In this document: piece after piece, positions 10,757 through 21,349 of the stretch | How positions within the stretch are numbered: position 1 is the first letter of the stretch | Layout: each line of letters starts with the position of its first letter | From: Gracilaria vermiculophylla | Taxonomy: Eukaryota; Rhodophyta; Florideophyceae; Gracilariales; Gracilariaceae | DNA: 64,000 bases | Direction: 5' to 3' | Assembly (NCBI GenBank): GCA_019155205.2 | Contig: JAHNZQ020000004.1 | Span: 5,091,852 to 5,155,851 of the forward strand | Position numbers and translations under genes: made by a program | Notes under the pieces: model-generated | The model's database searches: none | Told to the model about the DNA's origin: nothing | The model's input: the letters and a program-made list of their open reading frames with translations, nothing else

Positions 10757-11661
10757 TTATTCGCACCAAACACCTTCTAATTTAAAATCAACGTACAAGT
10801 CATCATCTTGTTCCCCTCTTCTCAAAGCTGCTCGAGCGACGGCTTCAAAGGCGGCTTCAACATTAATGTCATCCATAGCACTTGTTTCGAAAAGCGGTAA
10901 CGGGTTCACCCTGTTCGCCGCACACCATTCTTGAGCCTTCTTGGTAGGAACCTTCACACATGAAACTATATCGTCAGTACGAGAGCCGCAGTGAAACTTT
11001 TACGAGCGTTACCCGTCTCGCAAACGATCTAAATCGGGAAAAGTCAGAGATTGGACGTCAAACTCACCGCCCGTGCCCGGTCCACAACGTCAACCTTATT
11101 ACCCATAACCACAAAAGGAAAGGAATCTGGATCTCTCGGGGCAGCTGAAACTAGAAACTCATCCTTCCATGAATCCAGTGCTTCAAATGAACGAGCATCG
11201 GTCATGTCATACACTAACACACATGCATCTGCGCCACGATAAAACGCAGAGCCTAAACTTTGATAGCGTTCTTGGCCTGCAGTGTCCCAAATCTGGAGAT
11301 TCACTGGCTTGTCGTCAATAATTACGTCTTTAGGAAAGAAGTCAGCGCCGATTGTGGCCTTGTATTGCTGACTAAACCGATGCTCCACGTAACGCTCCAT
11401 CAAAGACGTTTTTCCAACGCTTTTGTTCAGAAATATAGAATGGAGCACATGTGTCAGTTTCGCTGTCGAACCATGGCTTCATTAATATCTCGTTTCGAGC
11501 AGTAGGGTGGGGTTTGGTTCTAAGCAGGTCGAAGTTTGTGCATAATAAGAAACCGGAGATACCTTGCTTTGAAGCCCCTATGCCATGAATCGGAATTCAG
11601 AATAGATAGTTGAGTAGCATGTGACTTACCCGCTTTCGCCGAGAATCACAATTTTAAGCAT
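10757..11661 (-). CDS. RAB7: Rab7-like small GTPase, three exons
   Basis: Exons, on the minus strand: 11661-11630, 11419-11068 and 10951-10757, with introns of 210 and 116 bp that begin GTAAGT and GTGAGT and end AG. The spliced frame has every GTPase motif: [18 protein letters not shown] (P-loop), [12 protein letters not shown] (switch I), [13 protein letters not shown] (switch II), GNKVDV and ETSA (guanine binding). [13 protein letters not shown] and LDSWKDEFL...[11 protein letters not shown] are typical of Rab7, which directs late endosome/vacuole traffic and fusion. Length is about 192 residues. The C-terminus ends ...VWCE, without the double-cysteine prenylation motif expected, so either the last exon is missed (an acceptor-like site lies near 10700, the donor would be weak) or the tail is atypical. 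Confidence 0.9.
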
Positions 11662-12304
11662 CCTCGGTCTTGAATTCCTCATGTTGATAAACTCTGTCGG
11701 AAACGCAGTTTGAGTAAATGGTATGCAACGTGACAAATGTGCTAAAGAGTTGGGGCGATGGGTCGGTGCACCCGATAAACCAACCTTCCGCCTGATCAAA
11801 ACAAGAAGGCAAAGGCAGGTTACGACGGCAATATGAAGAAAGCAAAGGAAACAAGGTCAACCACGCATCACCAAGCGAGATGAAATTGGCGTCGGCTGAT
11901 ACAGAACAACTTCACTGGGCTCGTGAGGCGCGCATCGTAACGGAGTTGCGGGCTGCTGCAGCTGATGGGAGCAAACTGCGTTCTGAGCAGAATTAGAGGC
12001 CCACGTCACGACCCAACACTCCGACAAATCATACGGCTGATTTCAAGCCCTCGCTCATATTGTCGCTCTTCAGCTTTTTGGGGCCCCTTCTCGTGACGCT
12101 GTCCTCCAGCTCAGTTACACTTACGAATGCCAGACGTATACGTCATCGTGTCATCATGTCACATGGCTGGTTCTGGCTTGCAATTGGCAGTTTACAGCCC
12201 AGACCATTCACCCATTCTGGATTCGAAGATAGCTACTTATTTTCCGACCTGCATTAGCCTGCTTTACGTTCGATTCACTATATATCCTATCTTCTACCGT
12301 TCGA
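11662..12304. other. intergenic between Rab7 and Mo25 genes
   Basis: It should hold the Rab7 promoter. A 38-codon frame at 11880-11996 (plus) is the only coding-like piece seen; it is too short to call. Confidence 0.4.
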
Positions 12305-13348
12305 TCATGACGCCCCAGAGCCATCATCAGGATCTCTCAGTGCGCGGATCTCCCGTAATATAAATTCCCGGTCTTCTTGAAATTGCTCATCCTCCCGATC
12401 GCTCAAGAAGTCCGTCAAATACGATAGCATCCTGACCTTATTTCTCCTGAGAATATGTTCTACTTCAGGCGGCTTACTCGGGTTCGCCACAAATATTTTG
12501 AACACATGAAACGCCTCAAACTGAATGTTACGTCGATTGTCTAGCAAAAGGTTCATCACAACGCGCAAGTTAGCGGGCGAAGCAATGTAATGAGTCATAA
12601 TGTGATAATTCGCTCGTTCCAAAAGCATCTCTCCCAATAGTTTCAGACTCTGCCGTCTTGTCACGTAGTTCGCACTTCCGAGCAACGTATTGTAGTCTTG
12701 AACAAAGCGATCCATGTTAGCTTCTATAAAATTTGAGCTCACCGCCACGTGACGCGTCAAGCATTCTTTGAATGTGGAGAATGCATCGCTCGCCACGTCG
12801 AAGTCACTAACCTCAACAAGTGCGAAGAAACGCCAGAACAGCCCACTGTCCAATAACAATTTTGCTAATTGCTCATGTCTAATGCACTCCCTTAGTATCG
12901 CTCCACAGTTGAGAGCGATGTCGCCGTCTTCGTAGCCGTCTACCAGAGTTTTCAACACTGCTGCATCATGCTCACTAATCCTATCGACCGCGGTGCTGCT
13001 TAAATTTAAATCCGGTTCACGACGCAACAAGTTGTTGAAGATTTGTACAGCATCCTTTCGCGTTTCGAACTCCATTTGCGAAAGATTCTTGGCAATTAGA
13101 ATTAAGAGTTCACCCTCACAAGCAAGGCGCATCAGATCGTTTACGTCTTGTTGCCTCACCTCGATATCATTGCTTGCATCCCTAATCAACATCATCTTAA
13201 GAGAACTTATAGCCTTCGAGACCTCTTCATGCATCTTTTTCACAGCTTTGGAGTCTGTTTGACCGCGCCCCTCCTCCAGACTCTCACGCAAGGCGCGTAC
13301 AACATCCTCTGCCGATTTCGGCTTCGAAGGAAAGAGTTTCGCCCACAT
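12305..13348 (-). CDS. Mo25/CAB39-family scaffold protein (347 aa)
   Basis: Mo25 is an armadillo-like helical-repeat scaffold that activates STE20-type and LKB1/GCK kinases; in algae and plants it is linked to cell polarity and division. The N-terminus MWAKLFPSKPKSAEDVVRAL, the segment KMMLIRDASNDIEVRQQDV, and the later FETRKDAVQIFNNLLRR, LLGEMLLERANYHIM, IQFEAFHVFKIFVANP and KPPEVEHILRRNK are near-diagnostic. Length matches the family (about 340). The frame is open without introns and the ATG at 13348 gives the conserved start. It lies in tandem with Rab7 on the same strand, with about 640 bp between. Confidence 0.95.
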   Translation of the reverse strand: MWAKLFPSKPKSAEDVVRALRESLEEGRGQTDSKAVKKMHEEVSKAISSLKMMLIRDASNDIEVRQQDVNDLMRLACEGELLILIAKNLSQMEFETRKDAVQIFNNLLRREPDLNLSSTAVDRISEHDAAVLKTLVDGYEDGDIALNCGAILRECIRHEQLAKLLLDSGLFWRFFALVEVSDFDVASDAFSTFKECLTRHVAVSSNFIEANMDRFVQDYNTLLGSANYVTRRQSLKLLGEMLLERANYHIMTHYIASPANLRVVMNLLLDNRRNIQFEAFHVFKIFVANPSKPPEVEHILRRNKVRMLSYLTDFLSDREDEQFQEDREFILREIRALRDPDDGSGAS

Positions 13349-13432
13349 ATCAAAGATCTAAACACGAAACAGCTGTTGTTGACCTTGGTCGGAAGCGCTT
13401 GATCAGGATGAAGGCGTTTAGGCTGCTTTTTT

Positions 13433-13771
13433 TTACGGAATAAGCTCTAAATCATGTGTACCACTTACTGGAAGCGCTCGCGAGGAAGCTTGATTGGTAG
13501 AACCTGTGCCTCCCGATGCAGCGAGCAACGTAAATAATTGATGTTTTGCTCCCGACTTCAGATTGGCCAGAGTGACGTTAGAGATACCAGCTTCTTGTAA
13601 GGTATATGGGGCGATAGGCAGCACTTTGAGTGAGGTGGAAAAGTTCGACAGAACAACGCAATGGTGAGAAGAGTATGTGGTAAGCGAGCGTGCGGGCACT
13701 AGGCGCATCTTCCGAAGAAAGATTGACGCGTCCTTGGAGGTGCCGTCGATAGGCAATCTACGCTCTCTTTA
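13433..13771 (-). CDS. possible last exon of an unidentified gene
   Basis: An open frame of about 110 codons ends in a TAA at 13433. It has no ATG start and is preceded by an acceptor-like CTAAAG, so it would have to be a terminal exon. The protein is Ser/Thr/Leu-rich and I do not recognise it. Upstream on the same strand (to 14640) there are acceptor-like and donor-like sites, for example TTTTAG near 14610 and GTATGTG near 14556, that could bound small exons, but no family emerges. It could also be chance. Confidence 0.25.
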
Positions 13772-14684
13772 GTTGAAAGATGCAAGTGGGCAAAGACAAT
13801 TTTATCTCAAAAAGAAAATCTGTTCTGTTTTTGTTGCCGCACACGTGCCATTTCTCTTGCCCACAGGAAGGATGGGAACATCTCTAAATCGTCATTATAC
13901 TGCAAACCGGTAGACATTGTCTCTCGTTATCTTGTAAATGGCGGCAGAGTAGTCCGCGCAAACCTGCTCATCTGTAATAACCGTATCCATCCCGAAGGAC
14001 ACTTTGATTGATACGATTAAGCTGTATTTGCGAGTAGACTACCATCATATTGCGAATGTGACACTGGTCTAAGACATTCTCATGTTGACAATCAAACAGA
14101 CTATGACATATAGCGAAGAAATGGCAGACTTAATCCGATCGGCATGCGTCTTCCACTCACAGGACTACTATGTAAGTCATTTCTTATTCAGGAAGTTCCA
14201 TGGCAAAGTACCATGACGAGAATCCACGGTTTTCTATAAGCCTTAGACTTGATCTAAAGTCCAGCTCTCGTCGAACACTACCGTCGTCACGATTTTAGCT
14301 CTATATTTCAGGGTTAGATGCTACGGGGTACAGGAAAACGGATATTTCTCAAAACATAGTCCTGGCATGATCAACCGATTATGCCGTCCAATATGGGCCA
14401 TCGATTTCGTCCGCACGGAAAACCTCAAGAAGTTCTGCGATTGCAAGATCTGTAACAATCTCTCTACACATTATTAAGCTTTCGAAAACCGTGAACCATC
14501 TGTTCTCGCTGTGTTTGGCATTTCTTAAAGCGTGTTGTCAACTCATTCACATACCTTCAGAAGGATTGGCTCCATACTTTTCAAACCCCCAGTTTAACAA
14601 TGCTGTCTTTCCCTAAAACAAACGTTTGTTACAGAAAGAAAGACGAAATCTATTGTGAAATGTGATTTGAAAACGTTTCGGCGC
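13772..14684. other. about 900 bp, possible introns or small exons, unresolved
   Basis: No long frame. Splice-like signals on the minus strand suggest a split gene between Mo25 and TMEM222, but I could not assemble a convincing protein. Confidence 0.3.
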
Positions 14685-15439
14685 TCAGGCAAAACCAGCC
14701 ACAAGTCCCGCAATAATGACAACAAGAAGTAACAACGGCGCATACACAATGATAGCTTCTCGCTTCGATGTCCACTTCCCCCTGGTCCATAGCCTCCACA
14801 ACACGAGCACTTGATTCCAATTCGAATGGCCTTCGTACTGGAGTAGATTCAATACCATTGCTACATGGCTGTGACAATTATCGCACACAAGGTTATGCAT
14901 TCGTTTGGCGTATATTCTGGAAGCATCAATGACTGCTTTATCGTACCTTGCAACATAATGCATTGCTCCATCTTGATGACCCAAATCTGAGGCCGAATCA
15001 CGACCACCTTGTATTTCATTTGCATCCAAGCGCCAGGTGCGTTTGGCAGGTCCACACATAAGAGAACTCACTGTTACCTGATCCCATTTCAAGCGATTTC
15101 AACACAGGTTGTAATAGCTCAATAGAAGCAATTAGTACACGGTTTGTAGATAATGAGAAAGAATGAACTCTTTCACCCAGAAATGGTTCTTACCTGGTAC
15201 GGTCCAGAAAAATCGTACACAATTCCTTGTGAATCCGCGACGCCCATATGACCCACAACTGGTACAATCCACGATATCAGAGGCAAAGTAGTCCATACAA
15301 CAGAAAACGGATGTCGTTCGCCATTATCATCGCAACGAACGAGCCCTTCATCATTTGCTCTGAGGTCTGCCATCCTCAATGTCTCCAGGGACCTCGCTGT
15401 GCAGTTGAATATTGCTTTCAGGCAGTTTCCTTCATACAA
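14685..15439 (-). CDS. TMEM222 / RTE1 (DUF778) family membrane protein, two exons
   Basis: Exons on the minus strand: 15439-15194 and 15077-14685, with a 116-bp intron (GTAAGA...CAG). The joined frame reads through the family core: VVWTTLPLISWIVPVVGHMG, then VYDFSGPYQ at the junction, then the conserved CDNCHSHVAMVLN with the Cys/His residues, and a C-terminal hydrophobic helix (IVYAPLLLLVVIIAGLVAG). RTE1 in plants stabilises the ethylene receptor ETR1 at the ER/Golgi; TMEM222 in animals is less defined. Length is 212 residues, or 190 from a second ATG at 15373; human TMEM222 has 208. The short exon and intron match the size of those in Rab7. Confidence 0.88.
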
Positions 15440-16036
15440 TGGAGGCAGAGTTTGCTTCTATGTGGCCTGCACTGTATACGCGCGGACAAAAAATATCCTG
15501 ACGTGCTCCCCAGCTCTTCGCAAAAACATAGACCTTCGGGACGTGAAGCGCAGGGCAATTCGACATGCAGCACTACAACTCGTCTGATCAGAGTACTAAA
15601 TCTAGCAGCACGGCACAGCGGGAAACTGGTTTTCAAACATGAATACTTGTGTCTGTATTGCTGCAACTAAATCTGACGAACTGTCACGACAGTTGGGTGC
15701 AGTCTCGTAGGATTTGTTCACAAGTCAAATCACTACTAGTCGGCCAAAATTGCACATGAATGGGCTGTGATTATAGACCCAAAGTTAACCATCTGGAGAT
15801 TTGGAAATCTTATACTGAGGCCATAGCTTTTTACCCCTCTGGAATACTGTAATAAAATTAAGTTGTCAATGTCTTACATGCTTTGAAAGAAAAGGGTAGC
15901 TTTCATCAAAAAAAAATACAAGCTTTTGCAGAAGTAGGAATCAAGCTCGAGTACTTCGTGGTTTTTTTCCGAAGTAAATAGATTCTTTCGAAATATTTTC
16001 ATCAACTTTTTGAAACATGTATAGAGCTGCACTGAA
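15440..16036. other. intergenic up to the copia element
   Basis: Upstream region of the TMEM222-like gene. No gene seen. It ends in the ctgaa target duplication (16032-16036) of the copia element. Confidence 0.5.
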
Positions 16037-16078
16037 TGTGGTGACGCGCACACACGTCCACCACAGCCTCGTAACTAG
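16037..16078 (+). repeat. copia 5' LTR, first piece
   Basis: Aligns with the start of the 3' LTR at 27152. It ends at CTAG, the target site of the nested DNA transposon, and the LTR resumes with the second CTAG at 21752. Confidence 0.85.
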
Positions 16079-16091
16079 TGTCTATCCCACC

Positions 16092-16165
16092 GGTGCGCTG
16101 ACCTCATATGAGGTCAAATTGACCTCATAATATGAGGTCCAATCCATATCAATTATATCAAATGG
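16092..16165 (+). repeat. left terminal/subterminal inverted repeat
   Basis: Contains GGTGCGCTGACCTCATATG (16092-16110), a second palindromic unit, and a stretch beginning CAATCCATATCAA. The inverse of the first and third parts recurs at 18902-18952, and the inverse of the first two parts recurs at 21700-21751. Confidence 0.8.
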
Positions 16166-16448
16166 CACTTGTGGTCTAAATAGAACTGATAGTTGTTTCA
16201 TACTCCTAAGACTTTCAGCTCTCCAATGAGCCGTTCACAAGATTATACAACCCATGAGAAGGCAAGATATGACCGTTACAGTAATAGAGTGCGACGAGAA
16301 GAGGGTTTTTCTAAACGCCCGCGAAGGAGAAAAACCTCTTTTAATTTTTTTGCTGTTCTGAACGCACTCGTACAAACTCTCAAGCCCCTCCGAAAATGGC
16401 GTTGTCTTCGTGGTTTGGTGACGAACGAAGTGTAGATATCGAGGGGCT

Positions 16449-16799
16449 TGTAGTGCAAACTACGAACGTGGCACAGACACGAGCCGCGTCGCGGAAGCAC
16501 CACCAAGGTGTTCAAGCTTGCTCCCAATGAGAGGTAGCACAGCGAGAGAGCCCTCTGATAGGGTCGACACGAGCNNNNNNNNNNNNNNNNNNNNNNNNNN
16601 NNNNNNNNNNNNNNNNNNNNNNNNNNNNNNNNNNNNNNNNNNNNNNNNNNNNNNNNNNNNNNNNNNNNNNNNNNGACACCCCCAAATGGGGCTAGTGAAG
16701 CTAATACTCCTCATAACCACGGTTGTGGCAGCCGGGAGCGGATGAAATACTTATGACGTCCGCTGATGCGGTAGACCCTCGACGGGGCGTTGCACTACA
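16449..16799 (-). mobile_element. gypsy-type LTR (or full element collapsed by a gap), TSD gggct
   Basis: Starts TGTAGTGCAA and ends TTGCACTACA, flanked by gggct on both sides (16444-16448, 16800-16804). Read on the minus strand the sequence near its 3' end resembles the LTR at 39409-39585 and the 5' LTR end of gypsy family B (GCACTACA). It contains a 100-base gap (16575-16674), so the true length is unknown and a whole retrotransposon may be hidden there. Confidence 0.8.
16575..16674. other. assembly gap of 100 N
   Basis: Exactly 100 N, a placeholder of unknown true size, inside an LTR. Confidence 0.99.
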
Positions 16800-18901
16800 G
16801 GGCTCATCGCCGAAGATCTCGGGAATCTTGAGCAGACAAATACCACTGCGCATAGCACTGTCTCACTACTGCAATTTCTCGAACCGCTGGAATACGCCTC
16901 GCCAAATGAGAAAGACCAAACAAAAAATGTGACTTCAACAGAAAAGGCACTGTTGCACTTTAACAATATGATGAATTACTGTCTTTGCAAACTCCATTGC
17001 ATTACGACAACAGAACATTTCCCGCTCGCACAGAGCTTTGTTTCCTTCATGGAGGACGAAAAGAACAACTTGGTACGAGCTGTGATGCTCTGCTTGTGCG
17101 CGCCTCGTGGACAAGCGAACGCACTCATGGCTACTGACTCTGTCGAAGCGCAAAGCAGGTTCGACAAGCGGCGTCGTCTGTCATGCTCATCATACTCTTC
17201 TACGAGGTACGCCATGCGTGGAAAATGGGTTTGCCAATTTGGATTCGCTGCTACTGTCCAGCTCAATCCGCAACCAGTACGCCGAATATCCTCTGCTATC
17301 GGTAATCATGAGACCTTTTCCATTCAAAAGAACGAGCATTACAGAGGACGAAAGGGCAAACAGTCCTTACAAACAATCACGGCTTTTGCGTTTCTTCAGC
17401 GCTACGCTGCTCTTAACGCTTTGGCTTGCCCTACTGGCCGAGGGTCAGAAGAAAAATCTCCTGTGCAATGGTTAAATAGTGATGTTCGACGACAGGCTGT
17501 GCACGACCTCTATAAGAAGGAGTGGAAAGAGATTATGACGGCGGCTTCCGAAAGAAATGCTGCGCTGCGAAAACCAGATGCGCCCCTTTCGATGTCTGGT
17601 TTTCTTAAAGTTTGGGGTGCATACTACCCGACACTTAAAATTCTGAAGTCAGGGAGTGACTTTTGCGACCAATGCACGACGCTCAGCAACTCCGCCCGTA
17701 CCACGACAAACATGGATCTAAGGGAAACTCTGCTTGCTGCAAGGCGTCAACACCGAGAGGAAGCGTTGGCCAAATTTACAAGTTATCGTACAATCCAAAC
17801 TAAAGCTGAAAACGCTCCTGCACCCAACCCCATTCATCTCATATTTGACTTTGCGGAGAAGATTTTGTTGCCACACTTACTCCGGCAACCTGGACAACTA
17901 CATTTTGTGACTGGTTTAAAGTTTGATATCTTTGGCTTGTATAATAGCAGCATGTCAAGTTGTTATGTTTATGGTTTGCCTGAAGGCCACTGGCCAGGCA
18001 ATAAGACATGCAACGAAGTTGCGTCCATGCTGAATCACGCAATTACGCAACATCGGGTGTCTAGTGTCGTTACAGAGAGTCATAAACATCTTAACCTTCA
18101 TGCGAATAACTGCAGCGGACAAAACAAAAATAGGTTCATGGTTTGGTACCTTCTTTGGCGTGTGTGCATGAAGTATGAAGATGAAATTACTTTGCGATTT
18201 TTAGTGGCCGGTCATACAAAAAACCGGTGTGATGCTGCCTTTGGACTGGTCAAACGACGTCTGAAGAAATTTGATGTGGTCGGTCCTAACGATATGATGA
18301 AAATACGGAAAGAAAGTTCTACCTCGAACAAACCAGTGAATGCGAAGGATGTTGATTGGTTTAAATAGAAGGAACTACTGCGACAGTTCTACAAAGTTCC
18401 AACTGATTTCAAGTTGTCAACATATCATGTTTTTTATTTTTCGCATGTCAACCCCGAGATAGTGATGGTAAAACATGTTTCGTCGGATGCAGCATGGCTG
18501 AGATTTAAACTAACCAAGCGCTTTGTGTCGTCAGATAAAATCAGAGCGCTGGGTTCTCGTTTACTTCAAAGTGCGGATTTTGGTCTACCTGTTACACCTC
18601 TTTCTGAAGTGTCGTCACCGCAGGAAGGAAACCGCAAAGCGTATCTAGTGAAGAACATATTGAATAGATACTACGAGGGCGATGAGTATAGTCGTTCTGC
18701 CTACTTTGCCAATGGACGCGATTGGGGTAGTACCGTTTAAGCTAACGTTGCATTGTTTAAACCATATACCTTGTTTGTGTTGGTCATTTTTCGTTATGTT
18801 TAGACGAGTTGAAAGCCGAGGGCATGCTCTACAACTTTCGATCTGAGAGCCGATGGCCATTTCTTGGACGAAATAAAAGATATCTCAGCTTCGACTGAGA
18901 T

Positions 18902-18952
18902 GCCATTTGATATTTTTGATATGGATTGCTACACATATGAGGTCAGCGCACC
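18902..18952 (-). repeat. internal copy of the transposon end
   Basis: CATATGAGGTCAGCGCACC (18934-18952) is the perfect inverse of 16092-16110, and TGCCATTTGATA...ATATGGATTG before it is the inverse of about 16141-16167. It marks the right end of a 2.86-kb unit that holds the DUF7869-like gene alone. Confidence 0.8.
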
Positions 18953-19082
18953 ATCACGCAAAATTAAAAATAAAAAATTGGAATTTGACCCGTAGGCCAA
19001 TATTTTGGAACTTTTAAATTTAAAAACCTATTATCCAGGATTGCCTGTGAACAATAAATAGTTGTAGAACACGTCCTGACCT

Positions 19083-19150
19083 ATCACAGCAGCTCAGTGG
19101 TCATCAGACTACATGCGAGCAACTAATCCTGAGTTCGAACCTCGCTGAGT
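19083..19150 (+). other. tRNA-like or SINE-like sequence
   Basis: CAGCTCAGTGGTCATCAGAC resembles an A box and GAGTTCGAACCTC a B box, about 30 bp apart. The acceptor stem does not pair convincingly, so it is not called as a tRNA. It may be a tRNA-derived relic or chance. A short GC hairpin (ctccttcgggag) follows at about 19169-19180. Confidence 0.25.
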
Positions 19151-19426
19151 TTCTAAAAACTCAAAAACTCCTTCGGGAGCTCGACTAATTCTAAAAATAT
19201 TTAAACTCTCAGAACGTTTTCAACACCCACTTGAACAGCAGACAGAATAAGGTGACATCTGTTAAAGGGGCATTTTCGTAATAGAGTTTAAATAATCTAT
19301 CAAGTCTAAATAACGCGGATTGAAATAGTAGGGAGCTTAAGGTAAAAGAACTTTTGCTCAATAATTGCATTGAAATGTTGAATTTTACTTCAAACCCGAA
19401 TGTTGTCAACGTTGTGGACATTTCTT

Positions 19427-21349
19427 TCAGATACTTAGCCTCTCTATACCATGACACTCCTCAATGTGTTTCATAAAACAATCTCTGTTTGTACCGGTGT
19501 GACATAAAAACACTTCTTTTTCTTTCCTTGAATAGCATCCAGAACATAAAAACTTCGATTTCGTATTACCTCTGCAATAATTGCATCGTTCTTGATATAA
19601 AGCTTTTTTAATCATTCCATTTTCTGTTTTCCTTCTTCTGTTGGTTTGCATTAAATGCAAGCCAGTGCCAGCAAATATTGGTTGTTCAGTATTATTTTCA
19701 TTTTCCGGTTCATTTCTTTTCATTAAACCAGTCGTGTCTCACGTATTGTCTACTAATTCATCGGCCAACTCACAATAAAAATGATGGAGACTTTTAACGC
19801 TCCTGTTTCCATTTGCTGCCGTATACAGTTTCCATGCATCCACAATGCAAATTGCTAAAAGAGAGTAATTGACTCGAAATGACCACTCTTTCACTTCTAT
19901 TTTCTTTTCCAGATTTAAGTCATCTTGTCGGCATCTGTTATGGCGATCGATCATGGAGCATGTTTTCTAATATTCTTCACAAATCTCAGGAATTGCAACC
20001 TCAAATTCCATTTTCTTAGAAATAGTTCCCTCCCGCCTCCATGTCTCCGCTACAATAGAATTACCAGGATTAACCGTGCCCGAGGTTGAAGTAAAGTATT
20101 TTTTATCTCGATAAATCCACATTACGGCCATCATGTCACTATTAGGGACGCTTCCTTTTGAAATCATAGATATAAAGTCGCCTCTGTTCCTTAAAGTGAT
20201 TTCAGATAAGTGCTTCATAGGAAACTCTCGAGATGCATTTTTAATTATTCCAGTAGATCTCAACCCTTTTTTTATGAGTGCTTTAGCGGTGTTGACGGAT
20301 GCAAAAAAAGAATCAGCACATATCAAACGATCTGATCCAAACCACGGTTGTACTAAACGGAGTAGAATAGCCGTTCCATGAGCATTATCGGAATCAAAAT
20401 CCTGTTCCACATTATTAGCACCCATATTGAGTTCAATATTCAGCATTATACCACTCCGCCCACAACAAACAGCTTTCATTTCAAGGCCATTTTCGGGCTT
20501 TCTATCCAACGCGGTATAATGTGGAAGCCCCATATCAATCCAATGACCTCCTAATCCGTACCACCGTGACATTTCTTCGTCAACACATAAAGCATGTGAT
20601 GGCGTTACAAAAGAACGGCGATGATTGTTGATCGCTTTCACAAAATCGGCTATAAACGACCATCTCACGATTCCTTGCTCTTCAGTCACACCATTTCCAC
20701 TAAAACGTATGCAACTTCTAAGCGATTCAAATCGGTTGCGTGACATACCAAGTCCAATTTTAGGTTGTGGAATGAACTTAGAAAAAGGCTCAATACTCCA
20801 AAGATCACGTCTGTTCGAAAACTCAATACGAGTCATTAAAATGAGAACGCCGAAAATTTTAAGCACCTCCCCTTCTGACGTCCTCCGAGCGCCTTTGCTT
20901 TCCAGTCGGATATTTGTTCTGCTCACAATAAATTCCAAATGAGGCATGGGAAACATCCAGAGAAAGAAATCCAATGCAGTCATTCCTGAGGGAACGTGAC
21001 GCGGTGAGATAAAATCTCCTGCTGGACCAATAACTTTCCACTGATGCATTTGCATACAACCATTCAGAGGACTCAACGTCGTACAGGTTTCCCATTTTCG
21101 ACCATGAGCAATAGTTGATTGGCAGGTTGTATGCAGATTTTGATCATCTGGCTGCTCTTGCAAAATTTGCATATTAGGTGGTGTATTAATCGCTTCTTCT
21201 TCAGCAGGTTGGATGATACTCGCGTCAATGGACTGATTTTGTTCTTCTGCAACGTTCGGGGTCTCGTCAACACCAGTATCGAGTTTGACACTTGATAAAG
21301 GTAGAGTAACTTCTTTCTCACGATTGGGTAAACTAAATTTTAACGTCAA
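19427..21349 (-). pseudogene. piggyBac-like transposase (two in-frame stops)
   Basis: One minus-strand frame covers the whole protein and is broken only by a TAG near 19967 and a stop near 19740. It has the DDE_Tnp_1_7 layout: SPRHVPSGMTALDFFLWMFP near the start of the conserved part, DEEMSRWYG with the first Asp, CADSFFASVNTAKALIKKG with the second, then IDRHNRCRQDDLNLEKK and WSFRVNYSLLAI, as in the oomycete and algal piggyBac group. The C-terminus is a Cys-rich finger (CNYC...CSGC...CH...C..H..CH), also usual there. Cut-and-paste transposition normally at TTAA. There is no good ATG for the N-terminus; the region just upstream has an acceptor-like TTTGCAG (near 21377), so an upstream exon is likely. 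Confidence 0.8.

Larger units (their letters stand above)
16396..18740 (+). pseudogene. DUF7869-like transposase-like gene, split by an LTR and one stop
   Basis: A frame begins at ATG 16396 (MALSSWFGDERS...), is cut at codon 17-18 by an LTR (16449-16799, duplication gggct), and resumes in the same frame after it; without the LTR the frame is open to a TAG at 18366-18368, then continues to TAA at 18738-18740. Total about 660 residues. The C-terminal part fits the DUF7869 group found in many eukaryotic repeats: ANNCSGQNKNRFMVWYLLWR, then FLVAGHTKNRCDAAFGLVKR. A CX2C (DFCDQC) lies upstream. In relatives I know the first motif is usually ADNC, so the Asp appears changed to Asn. Function of the family is uncertain; a DDE-like nuclease is a reasonable guess. 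Confidence 0.7.

Noticed and set aside
11880..11996. Small ORF of 38 codons
   Set aside because: Too short, no family, no upstream signal; mentioned only in the intergenic note.
16100..16139. CRISPR-like or tandem repeat array
   Set aside because: Only two palindromic units with unequal spacing, matched in inverse at the far end; they are transposon ends.
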